From assembly GCA_016125355.1 (NCBI GenBank), contig WGLX01000009.1, forward strand, positions 164,018 through 228,017: DNA of 64,000 nt. The letters run 5' to 3'. The notes under the pieces were generated by a model. It made no database searches, was not told where the DNA came from, and worked only from the letters and a program-made list of their open reading frames with translations. Shown piece after piece: positions 17,588 through 25,650 of the stretch; position 1 is the stretch's first letter; each line of letters begins with the position of its first letter. The position numbers were made by a program, and so were the translations under genes. The stretch is from Actinomycetales bacterium (GTDB lineage Bacteria > Actinomycetota > Actinomycetes > S36-B12).

Positions 17588-19669
17588 TCAGGAATCCATG
17601 GCGGCGACGATCGCCTCCGCGGTGATCGGGAGGTCCCGCACGCGGACCCCGAGGGCGTCGGCCACGGCGTTCCCGACGGCCGCCGCGGTCGGTCCCATGG
17701 AAGCCTCTCCTGCACCGAGCCAGGGCTCGTCGGGGCGTTCGACGAGCGCGACCTCCACGGGGGGCACCTCGCTGAAGTGCAGGATCGGGTACTCCTCCCA
17801 GGTATCCGACAGGACGCGTCCTCCTGCGAACCGCACGCGCTCCAGGAGCGTCCACGACAGCGACTGGACGGCCCCGCCCTCGAGCTGGTTGACGGCGCCA
17901 TCGGGATTGACGATGCGTCCGCAGTCGGCGGCGAGCCAGGCGCGGACGACGCGGACGCTGCTCACGGCCTCGACCTCCACGACGGCCGCGCACCAGGCGC
18001 CCGTGCCCTTGTACCGGGCGTAGCCGATCCCGCGCCCGTGACCCTCGGCGAGAGGGGATCCCCATCCGGACTCCTGAGCGGCCCTCTCGAGGACGACGCG
18101 TCCTCGAGGATCGCCGAGATGACGCAGGCGGTATTCGACCGGGTCGATGCCATGGTGCCGGGCGAGATCGTCGAGGTGGGACTCGATGGCGAAGACGTTC
18201 AGGTGCGCGCCGAGGGAGCGCATCGCGGAAGACCGGATCGGCATCGTCAGGGCGCGATGCGCGACCGCACGCACCGAGCCGACCTCGTACCCCGGGATCG
18301 CATTGCGACCCGTGCCCGCGCCGGCCGCCTGCGGGGGGTCGCCTGCCGGCGGAATCGGCGTGCCGTCCTGCTGCTCCTCGTACGCGAGGAGCGAGGGCGT
18401 GGGCAGGGTCCCGGGGCGGGAGGAATGCCCGTTGCCGAACCCGTCCCACGACCACGCGGTGACCTGGCCGTCGGCGTTCGTCTCCGCCGCCAGGTCGACG
18501 ACCATGGCCGGCCCGAACGGCGACCAGCCGAGCTCATCCTCACGGGTCCACGTGACCTGCACCGGGCGGCCCGGCAGGCGGGCGGCCAGCAGCGCGGCGT
18601 CGTAGGCGACGTCGTCGGCGGGGTTGTGCCCGTAGCAGCCGGCGCCCTCGACGTGGGTCACCTGCACGCGGTCGACCGGTCGGTCGAGAGCCCGGGCGAT
18701 GTCGCGGCGGAGCGGGTGGACGCCCTGCGTGTGGCTCCAGATCCGCAGGAGACCCTCCTCCTGCACGGCCACGGCACAGGCGGGCCCGATGGAGGCGTGG
18801 GCGAGGAAGGGCCGGGTGTAGCGCGCCGCGAGAGTGGGCGCATCGATCGATGGCCCGTCGGACAGCGCCGTGTCGTCCGTATCCGCGGTCGTGAGCTGCT
18901 CGACCATGTCGCCATCGGAGAGCGAGGAGTCCGGCACCTGCCACTGCGCGCTCTCCCGGAGGGCCTCTGCGCCCGCGCGGGCCGCGATCTCGTCCTCGGC
19001 GACGACGGCGAGCAGGTCTCCGTCCCGTACGACGTCGGTGACCCCGGCGATCCCCAGCGCCGACTCCTCATCCACGTCCACGAGGCGGGCTCCTCGGGCG
19101 GGGCGCCGGACCATGCGGGCGAACCTCATGCCGGGCAGGCGCATGTCCTGGACGTATCGCGGCCGACCGAGGACCTTGTCGGCGAGATCGAGCCGGGGCA
19201 GGTCCGCGCCGACGATGCCGCTCGGGTCATAGGAGGCGATGGTGGGGTCGATGGCGACGGCGAGGTCGACCTCGGCGGCGAGGTCCGCGTAGGACACGCT
19301 GGCATCGTCGACGACGAACCGGCCCTCGGCAAGGCTGGGTTCGGCACCCAGCCGCCGACGGGCGGCGTCCGTGAACAGCTGTCGTGCCTGGGTCGACGCG
19401 GCGTGGAGCGCGCCTCCCGAGTGCTGCACCGAGAGGCTCCCCGCCGTGAAGGTCTCGTCGGGTCCGGACGTGTCCGGCGGCGCGAGCTCGACCGAGTCCA
19501 CGTCGACGGCCAGCGCATCCGCGACGATCTGCACCAGGGCCGTCGCGATGCCCTGCCCGAGTTCGGACTTGCCGGTGCGCGCTCGGACGATCCCCTCGTG
19601 GGTGAAGTCGAGCCAGTCGCCGATGAGGGGGGCAGCGGCCAGGGAGGGGTTGCCGGGCTTCGCGGGCAC
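17588..19669 (-). CDS. Molybdenum hydroxylase large subunit, isoquinoline-1-oxidoreductase-beta type
   Basis: 693-residue molybdopterin-binding subunit of the xanthine-dehydrogenase superfamily. The domain order is that of IorB/NicB-type proteins: a molybdopterin-contact segment first (GKSELGQGIATALVQI near residue 33), then the a/b hammerhead domain (VLGRPRYVQDMRL near 165), then the main cofactor domain with GCYGHNPADD near 345, and a final QSLSWTLLE / EASMGPTAAAVGNAVADALG region. Hydroxylates N-heterocycles or aldehydes with water. The GTG at 19669 is chosen because it starts one base after the small-subunit stop. There is no FAD-binding medium subunit gene beside it, so electrons probably go from the FeS subunit to another carrier. 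Confidence 0.85.
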   Translation of the reverse strand: MPAKPGNPSLAAAPLIGDWLDFTHEGIVRARTGKSELGQGIATALVQIVADALAVDVDSVELAPPDTSGPDETFTAGSLSVQHSGGALHAASTQARQLFTDAARRRLGAEPSLAEGRFVVDDASVSYADLAAEVDLAVAIDPTIASYDPSGIVGADLPRLDLADKVLGRPRYVQDMRLPGMRFARMVRRPARGARLVDVDEESALGIAGVTDVVRDGDLLAVVAEDEIAARAGAEALRESAQWQVPDSSLSDGDMVEQLTTADTDDTALSDGPSIDAPTLAARYTRPFLAHASIGPACAVAVQEEGLLRIWSHTQGVHPLRRDIARALDRPVDRVQVTHVEGAGCYGHNPADDVAYDAALLAARLPGRPVQVTWTREDELGWSPFGPAMVVDLAAETNADGQVTAWSWDGFGNGHSSRPGTLPTPSLLAYEEQQDGTPIPPAGDPPQAAGAGTGRNAIPGYEVGSVRAVAHRALTMPIRSSAMRSLGAHLNVFAIESHLDDLARHHGIDPVEYRLRHLGDPRGRVVLERAAQESGWGSPLAEGHGRGIGYARYKGTGAWCAAVVEVEAVSSVRVVRAWLAADCGRIVNPDGAVNQLEGGAVQSLSWTLLERVRFAGGRVLSDTWEEYPILHFSEVPPVEVALVERPDEPWLGAGEASMGPTAAAVGNAVADALGVRVRDLPITAEAIVAAMDS

Positions 19670-19670
19670 G

Positions 19671-20141
19671 TCACTCGCCCCCGGCGGACACGACGGCATC
19701 GACGATCCGGTTGTGGGCGCCGCAGCGGCAGAGGTGGCCGTCCAGGGCCGCACGCACCTCGTCGCCCTCGACGTGGCGCCCCTCAGCATGTGCCTGATCG
19801 ACCAGCGCGGCCGCTCGCATGACGATCCCGGAGAGGCAGTAGCCGCATTGGCCGGCCTGGCCGTCGATCAGGTGGCGCTGCACGGGATGCGGTCCCGCCT
19901 CCGTGAGCCCCTCCACCGTGACCACCGACTTGCCGGCCGCAGACCAGATCGGCGTGTCGCACGAGTGCGTCGGCTGGCCATCCACCCATACCGTGCAGGC
20001 TCCGCAGGAGCCGACGCCGCACCCGTAGCGGGTGCCGGTCAGCCCGAGGCGGTCCCGCAGCACCCAGAGGAGGGGCGTGCCGTCAGGGCAGCGGACCTCG
20101 TGGTCGCGCCCATTGACGGTCAATCGGTGAGCGTCCGGCAT
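19671..20141 (-). CDS. Molybdenum hydroxylase 2Fe-2S subunit
   Basis: 156-residue electron-transfer subunit with two [2Fe-2S] clusters. The plant-ferredoxin-like domain carries CGVGSCGACTVWVDG near residues 42-56 with a fourth Cys in HSCDTP near 63, and the helical domain carries CGYCLSG near 102 and CRCGAHNRI near 139. Passes electrons from the molybdopterin subunit to an external acceptor. The ATG at 20141 has GGAGG eight bases upstream and gives a normal family length. Operator 3 lies 33 bases upstream, so the pair is expected to be under the LacI-type regulator. Confidence 0.92.
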   Translation of the reverse strand: MPDAHRLTVNGRDHEVRCPDGTPLLWVLRDRLGLTGTRYGCGVGSCGACTVWVDGQPTHSCDTPIWSAAGKSVVTVEGLTEAGPHPVQRHLIDGQAGQCGYCLSGIVMRAAALVDQAHAEGRHVEGDEVRAALDGHLCRCGAHNRIVDAVVSAGGE

Positions 20142-20173
20142 GCGGGGATCCTCCGGAAGTCCTTGAGATCGAC

Positions 20174-20187
20174 AGCAATCGATTGCA
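20174..20187. promoter_or_regulatory. LacI-type operator 3 (Mo hydroxylase / AhpD-like divergent region)
   Basis: AGCAATCGATTGCA with core CAATCGATTG at 20176-20185. It lies in the 86-base region between the divergently transcribed FeS subunit and AhpD-like genes, 33 and 41 bases from their starts, and could control both. Confidence 0.78.
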
Positions 20188-20227
20188 TAATCATAAGGCA
20201 ACCCGCCCCCTCGCGTCAGGAGCTCCC

Positions 20228-20854
20228 ATGCCTCAGCGGATCAGCTATGTCCCGTTCGACTCCCTCGGCGAGGCGATGCAGGACGAACTGCGCCGCTGTG
20301 CGGAGCACGGAACTCCGCGGCCGGAGTCATCGGCGGTTCGAGCGCACTCGGAGCGGTCCTTCTGGTTCTTCGCGAACTCGTGGCAGAGCATCTTCCGCGA
20401 GGGCGTCGTCGAGCACTCCCTGAAGGAGCTGTGCCGCGTGTACATCTCGCGCACCGTCACCTGCGAGTTCTGCGGCAACCAGCGGTCCGAGAAGGCTGCT
20501 GCCGATGGCCTGCAGGAGATGCAGTACGACGACCTGCTCAACTTCGAGACCTCGGAGGTGTACTCCGACGAGCAGAAGGCGGCGCTGCGGTACGCGCAGG
20601 CCATCGCCTGGGGTCCGAACAGTGTCGACGAGGATGCGATGTGGGAGGCCCTGAACCGGTACTTCACCGAGGAGCAGCTCGTGGAGCTCGGCTGCTTCAT
20701 CGGGCTCACCTTCGGCCAGCAGAGCTGGATCCGACTCCTCGGCATCGACCACCACCAGTACCTCGCCGGCACCGCGGCGTCGATGGCGCCGGGGTTCGAG
20801 GACGCCCGTGCCCTGGCGGAGTCCAAGTCGGACTCCGGGTACTGGGCCCGCTGA
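20228..20854 (+). CDS. Carboxymuconolactone decarboxylase / AhpD-like CxxC protein
   Basis: 208-residue all-helical protein of the CMD superfamily. It carries the AhpD-type redox motif CEFC near residue 78-81 followed by GNQRSEKA, and a conserved DEDAMWEALNRYFTEEQLVEL segment near 135. AhpD-type members are peroxidases or peroxidase adaptors reduced by lipoyl groups of an E2 subunit; the adjacent convergent gene encodes such an E2. A metabolic gamma-lactone decarboxylase role is the alternative. AGGAG precedes the ATG. Divergent from the molybdenum hydroxylase and sharing operator 3 with it. Confidence 0.8.
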   Translation: MPQRISYVPFDSLGEAMQDELRRCAEHGTPRPESSAVRAHSERSFWFFANSWQSIFREGVVEHSLKELCRVYISRTVTCEFCGNQRSEKAAADGLQEMQYDDLLNFETSEVYSDEQKAALRYAQAIAWGPNSVDEDAMWEALNRYFTEEQLVELGCFIGLTFGQQSWIRLLGIDHHQYLAGTAASMAPGFEDARALAESKSDSGYWAR

Positions 20855-20880
20855 CCGCCGCAGCACGCCGTCCGCGGCGG
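20855..20880. terminator. Hairpin between convergent genes
   Basis: CCGCCGC at 20855-20861 pairs with GCGGCGG at 20874-20880. It fills the 31-base gap between the AhpD-like gene and the convergent E2 gene. There is no T-run, as is common in high-GC genomes. Confidence 0.4.
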
Positions 20881-20885
20881 GCGCG

Positions 20886-22157
20886 TCAGGCCAGGATGCG
20901 GCCGGGCGACTCCAGCAGCACCGTGAACTCGCGCATCCACTGCGCGGCGATGGCTCCGTCGACGGGACGGTGATCGACCGACAGGATCACGCGGAGCACC
21001 GTGGCGGGGACGATGCTGTCGCCGACCACGACCGGCTCGGGGCGCGCCGCACCCACCGCCAGGATGGAGGAGTGCGGGGGATTGATGATGGCGGTGAACT
21101 CCTCCGTGCCGTACATCCCGAGGTTCGAGATGCTGGTGGTACCGCCCTCCAGCTCGTGCTGGCGGAGCTGACCCGACCGCGCCCGCTCGGCGAGGTCGCG
21201 TGAGGCTCGGGCGATCTGCGTGACGCTGAGCGCCTCCACCCCGCGCAGCACGGGAGTCACGAGCCCGGTGTCCGTGGCCACCGCGATGGCGATGTCGACT
21301 CCTGAGAACTGCCGGACGTGGTCCTCGGTCCAGATGACGTTCATGGCCGGCACCAGGCTGTGCGCACGTGCCATGGCCTTCACGAGGAGGTCGTTGACCG
21401 ACACCTTGACATCCTCGCCGGCATTGATCTCGGCACGGAGCTCCATGAGGCGATCGACCCGTGCGCTGCCCTTGACGTAGAAGTGCGGCGCCGTGGTGAC
21501 GCTCTCGGTGAGACGGGTCGCGATGGCGCGCCGCAGCCGCGTGTGCGGGATGTCGACGAAGCCGGGCTCCGTCGCGCTGGGCGTGGCCGTTGCTGCCGGT
21601 GCTGATGGCGAGGCTGCGGGGCGCGTGCCCCCTGCAGCAATAGCAGCCTCGACGTCACGCCGGCGGATGCGCCCGTTCGGGCCGGTGCCGACGATGGCGG
21701 TGACGTCGATGCCGGCCTCATTCGCCCGCTTGCGTGCGATCGGGCTGATGAAGATGCGGCCGGAGCCTGCCGCCGCCGTCGGGGGCGCCGGCGTCCCGGA
21801 GCCCGCGGGGGCCGCGGGTGATGGCGAGACGTCGGGCTCGGACGCGGGTGCCGCGGGCGCCGCCGTGCTGGCCGCTCCCAACGCCGCCACGGCGGCGTCG
21901 AGGTCGTCGACCTGCTCCCCGGGAGCAGCGGTGACCGCGATGGGATCGCCGACCGCGACCTCGGTGCCCTCGGCGACGAGGGTCCGCAGGATCCGCCCGG
22001 GAGCCTCCGCCTCCATGTCGACGACGGCCTTGTCGGTCTCGATGACGGCGATGACGCTGCCCGACGCGTACTCCGCGTCCACCGGGACCGACCACGACGA
22101 GAGCAGGGCCGAGGTGGCGCCGGCCGCGACCTCGGGCATCCGGAGCAGCTCAGGCAT
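20886..22157 (-). CDS. Dihydrolipoamide acyltransferase (E2) of a 2-oxoacid/acetoin dehydrogenase complex
   Basis: 423 residues in the usual E2 order: one lipoyl domain with the lipoyl-lysine in ETDKAVVD (Lys43), an Ala/Pro-rich linker, a peripheral-subunit-binding domain near 140-175 (SPIARKRANEAGIDV), another linker, and the acyltransferase core ending in DHRPVDGAIAAQW near 397 with the catalytic His and Asp. Transfers the acyl group from the E1-generated intermediate to CoA. The ATG lies inside the end of the fused E1 gene (eight-base overlap), so both form an operon and presumably a complex. No E3 gene is in the window; the housekeeping E3 would be used. Confidence 0.92.
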   Translation of the reverse strand: MPELLRMPEVAAGATSALLSSWSVPVDAEYASGSVIAVIETDKAVVDMEAEAPGRILRTLVAEGTEVAVGDPIAVTAAPGEQVDDLDAAVAALGAASTAAPAAPASEPDVSPSPAAPAGSGTPAPPTAAAGSGRIFISPIARKRANEAGIDVTAIVGTGPNGRIRRRDVEAAIAAGGTRPAASPSAPAATATPSATEPGFVDIPHTRLRRAIATRLTESVTTAPHFYVKGSARVDRLMELRAEINAGEDVKVSVNDLLVKAMARAHSLVPAMNVIWTEDHVRQFSGVDIAIAVATDTGLVTPVLRGVEALSVTQIARASRDLAERARSGQLRQHELEGGTTSISNLGMYGTEEFTAIINPPHSSILAVGAARPEPVVVGDSIVPATVLRVILSVDHRPVDGAIAAQWMREFTVLLESPGRILA

Positions 22158-24363
22158 CGGTGCCCACTCCCATCGCCTCGAGTCCCGCCACGGCCTCCTC
22201 GGCGCGGGCGAAGGCCGCCCGCTCGAGAACCTTGCTGATGCTCGGTGACGCCATGCCGCCGGTCACCCGCTGGACCGGCTGGTCCAGCCAGTCGAAGTAC
22301 CGTCGCTGGATCTCATCGGCCAGCCAGCCGCCGTAGCCGGTGCCCAGGGCACCCTGCTCGGCGATCAGCACGTTGTTGGTCTTGCGGATGCTGGCCTCGA
22401 TGGTGTCCCAGTCGATGCTGGCCCGGTCGAGCCAGCGCAGGTCGATGACCTCGGCGTCGATGTGGTCGGCGACCTGCTCGGCCGCCTCGAGGACGTACGA
22501 CGTCATGGCCAGGTAGGTCAGGACCGTGACATCGGCGCCCTGGCGGCGCACCGCTGCCTTGCCGACGGGGAGGCAGTAGTCGTAGTCATCGACGGGGCCC
22601 TCGCCCGAGGACGCATACAGGTCGACGTGCTCGAGGACGAGGACGGGATCCTGGCAGGTGAGGGCCGCGTTCATCAGGCCCACGTAGTCGAATGGCGTGG
22701 ACGGGGCGACGATGCGCCAACCCGCCGAGGTGGAGAAGACACCGGCCGGGTCCATCGAGTGCTGCGACCCGTAGCCGGTGCCCATCGCCACCTTGCTGCG
22801 CAGGACCACCGGAACCGGGTGGTCGCCGCCGAACATGTGGCGGGCCTTGCCGATCTGGTTGAAGAGCTGGTCCGCGGCCACCCACATGAAGTCCGCGTAC
22901 ATGAACTCCACGACCGGCCGGAAACGGCCGTCCATGGCCATGCCGCCGGCGAGGCCGGTGAACGCGTTCTCGCTGATCGGCGTGCCGAGGATGCGGTCGG
23001 GATGGGCGTCCTTGAGGCCCTTGGTCGCGCCGTTGGTGCCACCGGAGAGCCGGTGGATGTCCTCGCCCAGCACCACGACCGAGGAGTCGAGCTCCATGCG
23101 ACGCCCCATCACCGCCGCGACCGCGTCGATGAACTTCATCTCCTGGACGGCGCCGGTGAACGTGTCGCGGTCGACCGTGCGCACGCCGTCGAACTCGCTC
23201 AGGTCCCCTCGGATGCCGGTATCGACGAAGCCGGGATCCGGCCACTCCGAGGGACGGATGCGCCGCTCGCCGGGCTTGCCGTCGGGAACCGGCTCCAGGA
23301 GCACCTCGCCGATCTCGGCCATCAGTGCCCTGGATCGGTCGATGGCCTCGGTGATCGCGTCCTCGGAGAGGATCCCGCGCCGCACGAGGTGCCCGGCCAC
23401 CCGGTCGATGGGGTCACGCGCCCGCCACTGCGCCTCCTCCTCCTTCGTCCGGTAGCGGAAAGCGCTGCCCGGGAAGGGGCCGTTCTGGTGGAAGTAGCGG
23501 TAGACGTCGGCCTCGATGAGGGTGGCACCCTTGCCCGCCCGCATGTACTCGAGGGCCTGCTGCATGGCCAGGTAGACGGCGAGCGGGTCCATGCCGTCGA
23601 CCTGCCAGCTGGGGATGCCGAAGCCAGGCCCGCGAGCGGAGAGGCGGTCCTCGGCAGTGACCTCGGAGACGTTGGTGGAGACGGCGTAGCGGTTGTTCTC
23701 GATGAAGAAGCACAGCGGCAGCCGCCACGCGGCTGCGAGGTTGAAGGTCTCCAAGGTCGACCCGATGTTCGAGGCGCCGTCGCCGAAGTAGGTGACCGCG
23801 ACGTTGTCCGTGCCGGCATGACGGTGGGCCCAGGCCGAGCCGGCCGCCAGGGGCACGCCCCCGCCGACGATGGCGTTGGTGCCGATCGCTCCCGCCTCGT
23901 CCCAACGCAGGTGCATCGAGCCGCCGCGGCCGTGGCTCCACCCGCGGTCGAGGCCGCAGATCTCCGCGAGCGTGCGCAGCAGGGCCTCGCGGATCTCGGG
24001 ACTGACCGGCTGGGTCGGGTCGATCCCGCCCGGGGCGAGGTGGGTCAGCACCTTGGCCAGGAACTGGTGGTGCCCGCGGTGGGTGCCGTTGACGGTGTCC
24101 TGCGTGACGAGGGGAAGGGCCGAGCCGACCGCGCCACCCTCCTGCCCGATGCTCGAGTGCGCCGGGCCGTGGATGAGGCCCTCGCCGGCCAGCTGGAGGA
24201 CGAACTCCTCGAAGGAGCGGATCAGCACGAGCTCGGCGAACATCGTCGCGAGCAGGCCCGGATCGGCCGCGTCCCAGTCGGCGTCGGTGGTCTCCAGCCG
24301 CACCCACGGGGCGGACTGCTGCAGGGGGGATACCTCGGACATGCCGAAACCATCGCAGAACAT
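22150..24363 (-). CDS. Fused E1 alpha-beta thiamine-diphosphate dehydrogenase
   Basis: 737-residue fusion of the E1 alpha and beta chains. The alpha half (about 1-360) has the TPP/Mg motif YFGDGASNIGS...IENN near 165-195; the beta half (about 390-737) begins FIDAVAAVMGRRMELD and shows VVLGEDIHRLSGG, MYADFMWVAADQL and a C-terminal transketolase-type domain. Such E1s decarboxylate 2-oxoacids or cleave acetoin and diketones, passing the acyl group to the E2 encoded next. The starting ATG is embedded in a GGATCC-type operator; an ATG seven codons later is an alternative. Fusion of both chains is a minority form of this family. Confidence 0.88.
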   Translation of the reverse strand: MFCDGFGMSEVSPLQQSAPWVRLETTDADWDAADPGLLATMFAELVLIRSFEEFVLQLAGEGLIHGPAHSSIGQEGGAVGSALPLVTQDTVNGTHRGHHQFLAKVLTHLAPGGIDPTQPVSPEIREALLRTLAEICGLDRGWSHGRGGSMHLRWDEAGAIGTNAIVGGGVPLAAGSAWAHRHAGTDNVAVTYFGDGASNIGSTLETFNLAAAWRLPLCFFIENNRYAVSTNVSEVTAEDRLSARGPGFGIPSWQVDGMDPLAVYLAMQQALEYMRAGKGATLIEADVYRYFHQNGPFPGSAFRYRTKEEEAQWRARDPIDRVAGHLVRRGILSEDAITEAIDRSRALMAEIGEVLLEPVPDGKPGERRIRPSEWPDPGFVDTGIRGDLSEFDGVRTVDRDTFTGAVQEMKFIDAVAAVMGRRMELDSSVVVLGEDIHRLSGGTNGATKGLKDAHPDRILGTPISENAFTGLAGGMAMDGRFRPVVEFMYADFMWVAADQLFNQIGKARHMFGGDHPVPVVLRSKVAMGTGYGSQHSMDPAGVFSTSAGWRIVAPSTPFDYVGLMNAALTCQDPVLVLEHVDLYASSGEGPVDDYDYCLPVGKAAVRRQGADVTVLTYLAMTSYVLEAAEQVADHIDAEVIDLRWLDRASIDWDTIEASIRKTNNVLIAEQGALGTGYGGWLADEIQRRYFDWLDQPVQRVTGGMASPSISKVLERAAFARAEEAVAGLEAMGVGTDA

Positions 24364-24373
24364 GGATCCAATT
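24362..24373. promoter_or_regulatory. GntR/VanR-like operator, site 1
   Basis: ATGGATCCAATT; on the minus strand it reads with core TTGGATCCA. It overlaps the start codon of the fused E1 gene. The core matches the published VanR operator ATTGGATCCAAT (from memory) and recurs 63 bases away. Confidence 0.6.
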
Positions 24374-24422
24374 TCAAGGGAAACTCGGAAAAATGCCCGG
24401 TGATTCCGGGGAGTTGAGGTAG

Positions 24423-24435
24423 TTTTGGATCCAGA
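24423..24435. promoter_or_regulatory. GntR/VanR-like operator, site 2
   Basis: TTTTGGATCCAGA with the same core TTGGATCCA. Its centre is 63 bases, about six helical turns, from site 1. It lies upstream of the VOC and GntR genes, so the two sites can serve both sides of the divergent promoter region. The GntR regulator at 24979 is the obvious candidate to bind. Confidence 0.6.
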
Positions 24436-24462
24436 TCATCACATGACGAGGAGGCGGTTGCC

Positions 24463-24966
24463 ATGGCACTTCCCGGAGTGCAGCGGGTGGACCACATCGG
24501 CTTCACCGTGCCGGACCTGGCTGCGGCGCATGACTGGCTGGTGGACGTCCTCGGGTGCGAGTACATGTACAAGCTCGGTCCCTTCCGCCACGACGACTCC
24601 GACTGGATGGCCGAGCACCTGAACGTGCACCCGCGGGCGGTCATGGAGGAGCTGCACTTCTTCCGGCTCGGGGGCCAGGCGATCTTCGAGGTCTTCGAGT
24701 ACGCGGCGCCCGACCAGCGGGTCGAGGTGCCACGCAACAGCGATATCGGCGGGCACCACGTGGCCCTCTACGTCGACGACCTCGACGAGGCCGTGGCCTT
24801 CCTGCGGGACAAGGGGGTCACGATCCTGGGGGAGCCGACCGCGAGCCGCAGCGCGAGCGAGGGCCAGCGGTGGGTGTACTTCCTGGCACCGTGGGGCATG
24901 CAGTTCGAGCTCGTCTCGTACCCGCATGGCAAGGCCTACGATCACCATCCGGAGCTGTTCGACTAG
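24463..24966 (+). CDS. VOC-family metalloprotein
   Basis: 167-residue vicinal-oxygen-chelate protein made of two beta-alpha-beta-beta-beta modules. Likely metal ligands are His in VDHIGF near residue 10, Glu in IFEVFEY near 73, His in GGHHVAL near 95 and Glu in MQFELVS near 150. The superfamily includes lactoylglutathione lyases, epimerases, fosfomycin-resistance proteins and extradiol dioxygenases; the specific reaction cannot be told. GAGG precedes the ATG. First gene of a two-gene unit with the GntR regulator, divergent from the E1-E2 operon. Confidence 0.82.
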   Translation: MALPGVQRVDHIGFTVPDLAAAHDWLVDVLGCEYMYKLGPFRHDDSDWMAEHLNVHPRAVMEELHFFRLGGQAIFEVFEYAAPDQRVEVPRNSDIGGHHVALYVDDLDEAVAFLRDKGVTILGEPTASRSASEGQRWVYFLAPWGMQFELVSYPHGKAYDHHPELFD

Positions 24967-24978
24967 GGAGATGCGGGC

Positions 24979-25635
24979 GTGAGCCAACCCTCGGCTGAGG
25001 CCGCCAGCGCCCGGGTCGCGGCCGCGCTGCGCGGGGAGATCCTCGAGGGAGCCATCGCGCCGGGCACCTGGATCCGCCAGGAGGAGGTCGCCGAGCGGCT
25101 CGGCGCCAGCCGGCTGCCGGTGCGAGAGGCCCTGCGGATGCTGACGGCCGAGGGGCTCATCACCGTCGAGCCGAACCGCGGCGCTCGCGTTCCCGTCCTC
25201 GACCGCCGCGAGGTCGAGGTGCTGTACCGGATGCGGGAGCGGCTGGAGCCCCTCGCCCTCGTGGAGAGCATCCCGCACCTCACCGACGCCGACCTCGCGC
25301 ACGTCCGCGGCCTGCAGGCGCGCATCGAGGACATCGACGACATCCGCGACTTCCTCGCGCTCGACCGGGAGTTCCACCTCGCCACGTACAGCGCCTGCGA
25401 CATCGACCACCTCCAGGACATGGTGGTCCGTCTGTGGAACGCCACGCAGCACTACCGGCGCGCCTTCATGCAGGTCGCGGGCGCCCAGCGCCGATGGGTG
25501 GTCAATGCGGAGCACAACCTGCTCATCGACGCCCTCGAGCGGCGCGATGGCGTGGACGCCGAGCGCTACCTCGTCGGCCACATCCGGCGGACGCGCCGGG
25601 AGCTGGTGGGCCACCCGGAGCTGTTCACGGACTAG
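24979..25635 (+). CDS. GntR-family transcriptional regulator (FCD subfamily)
   Basis: 218 residues: an N-terminal winged helix (EVAERLGASRLPVREALRML near 36-54, the recognition region of GntR proteins; then VEPNRGARVPVLDRREV) and a helical FCD ligand domain from about 80 with metal-binding-type residues in FLALDREFHL near 122 and a His in NAEHNLLIDALE. FCD regulators sense organic acids and related catabolites. It follows the VOC gene by 12 bases and stands near two TTGGATCCA palindromes. GTG start with GGGAG upstream. Confidence 0.9.
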   Translation: MSQPSAEAASARVAAALRGEILEGAIAPGTWIRQEEVAERLGASRLPVREALRMLTAEGLITVEPNRGARVPVLDRREVEVLYRMRERLEPLALVESIPHLTDADLAHVRGLQARIEDIDDIRDFLALDREFHLATYSACDIDHLQDMVVRLWNATQHYRRAFMQVAGAQRRWVVNAEHNLLIDALERRDGVDAERYLVGHIRRTRRELVGHPELFTD

Positions 25636-25650
25636 CCCGGCGCGTGCCGG

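Noticed and set aside
24463..24966. Assigning the VOC protein as an extradiol ring-cleaving dioxygenase
   Set aside because: The metal ligands are compatible with several VOC activities, and its length and sequence do not discriminate.
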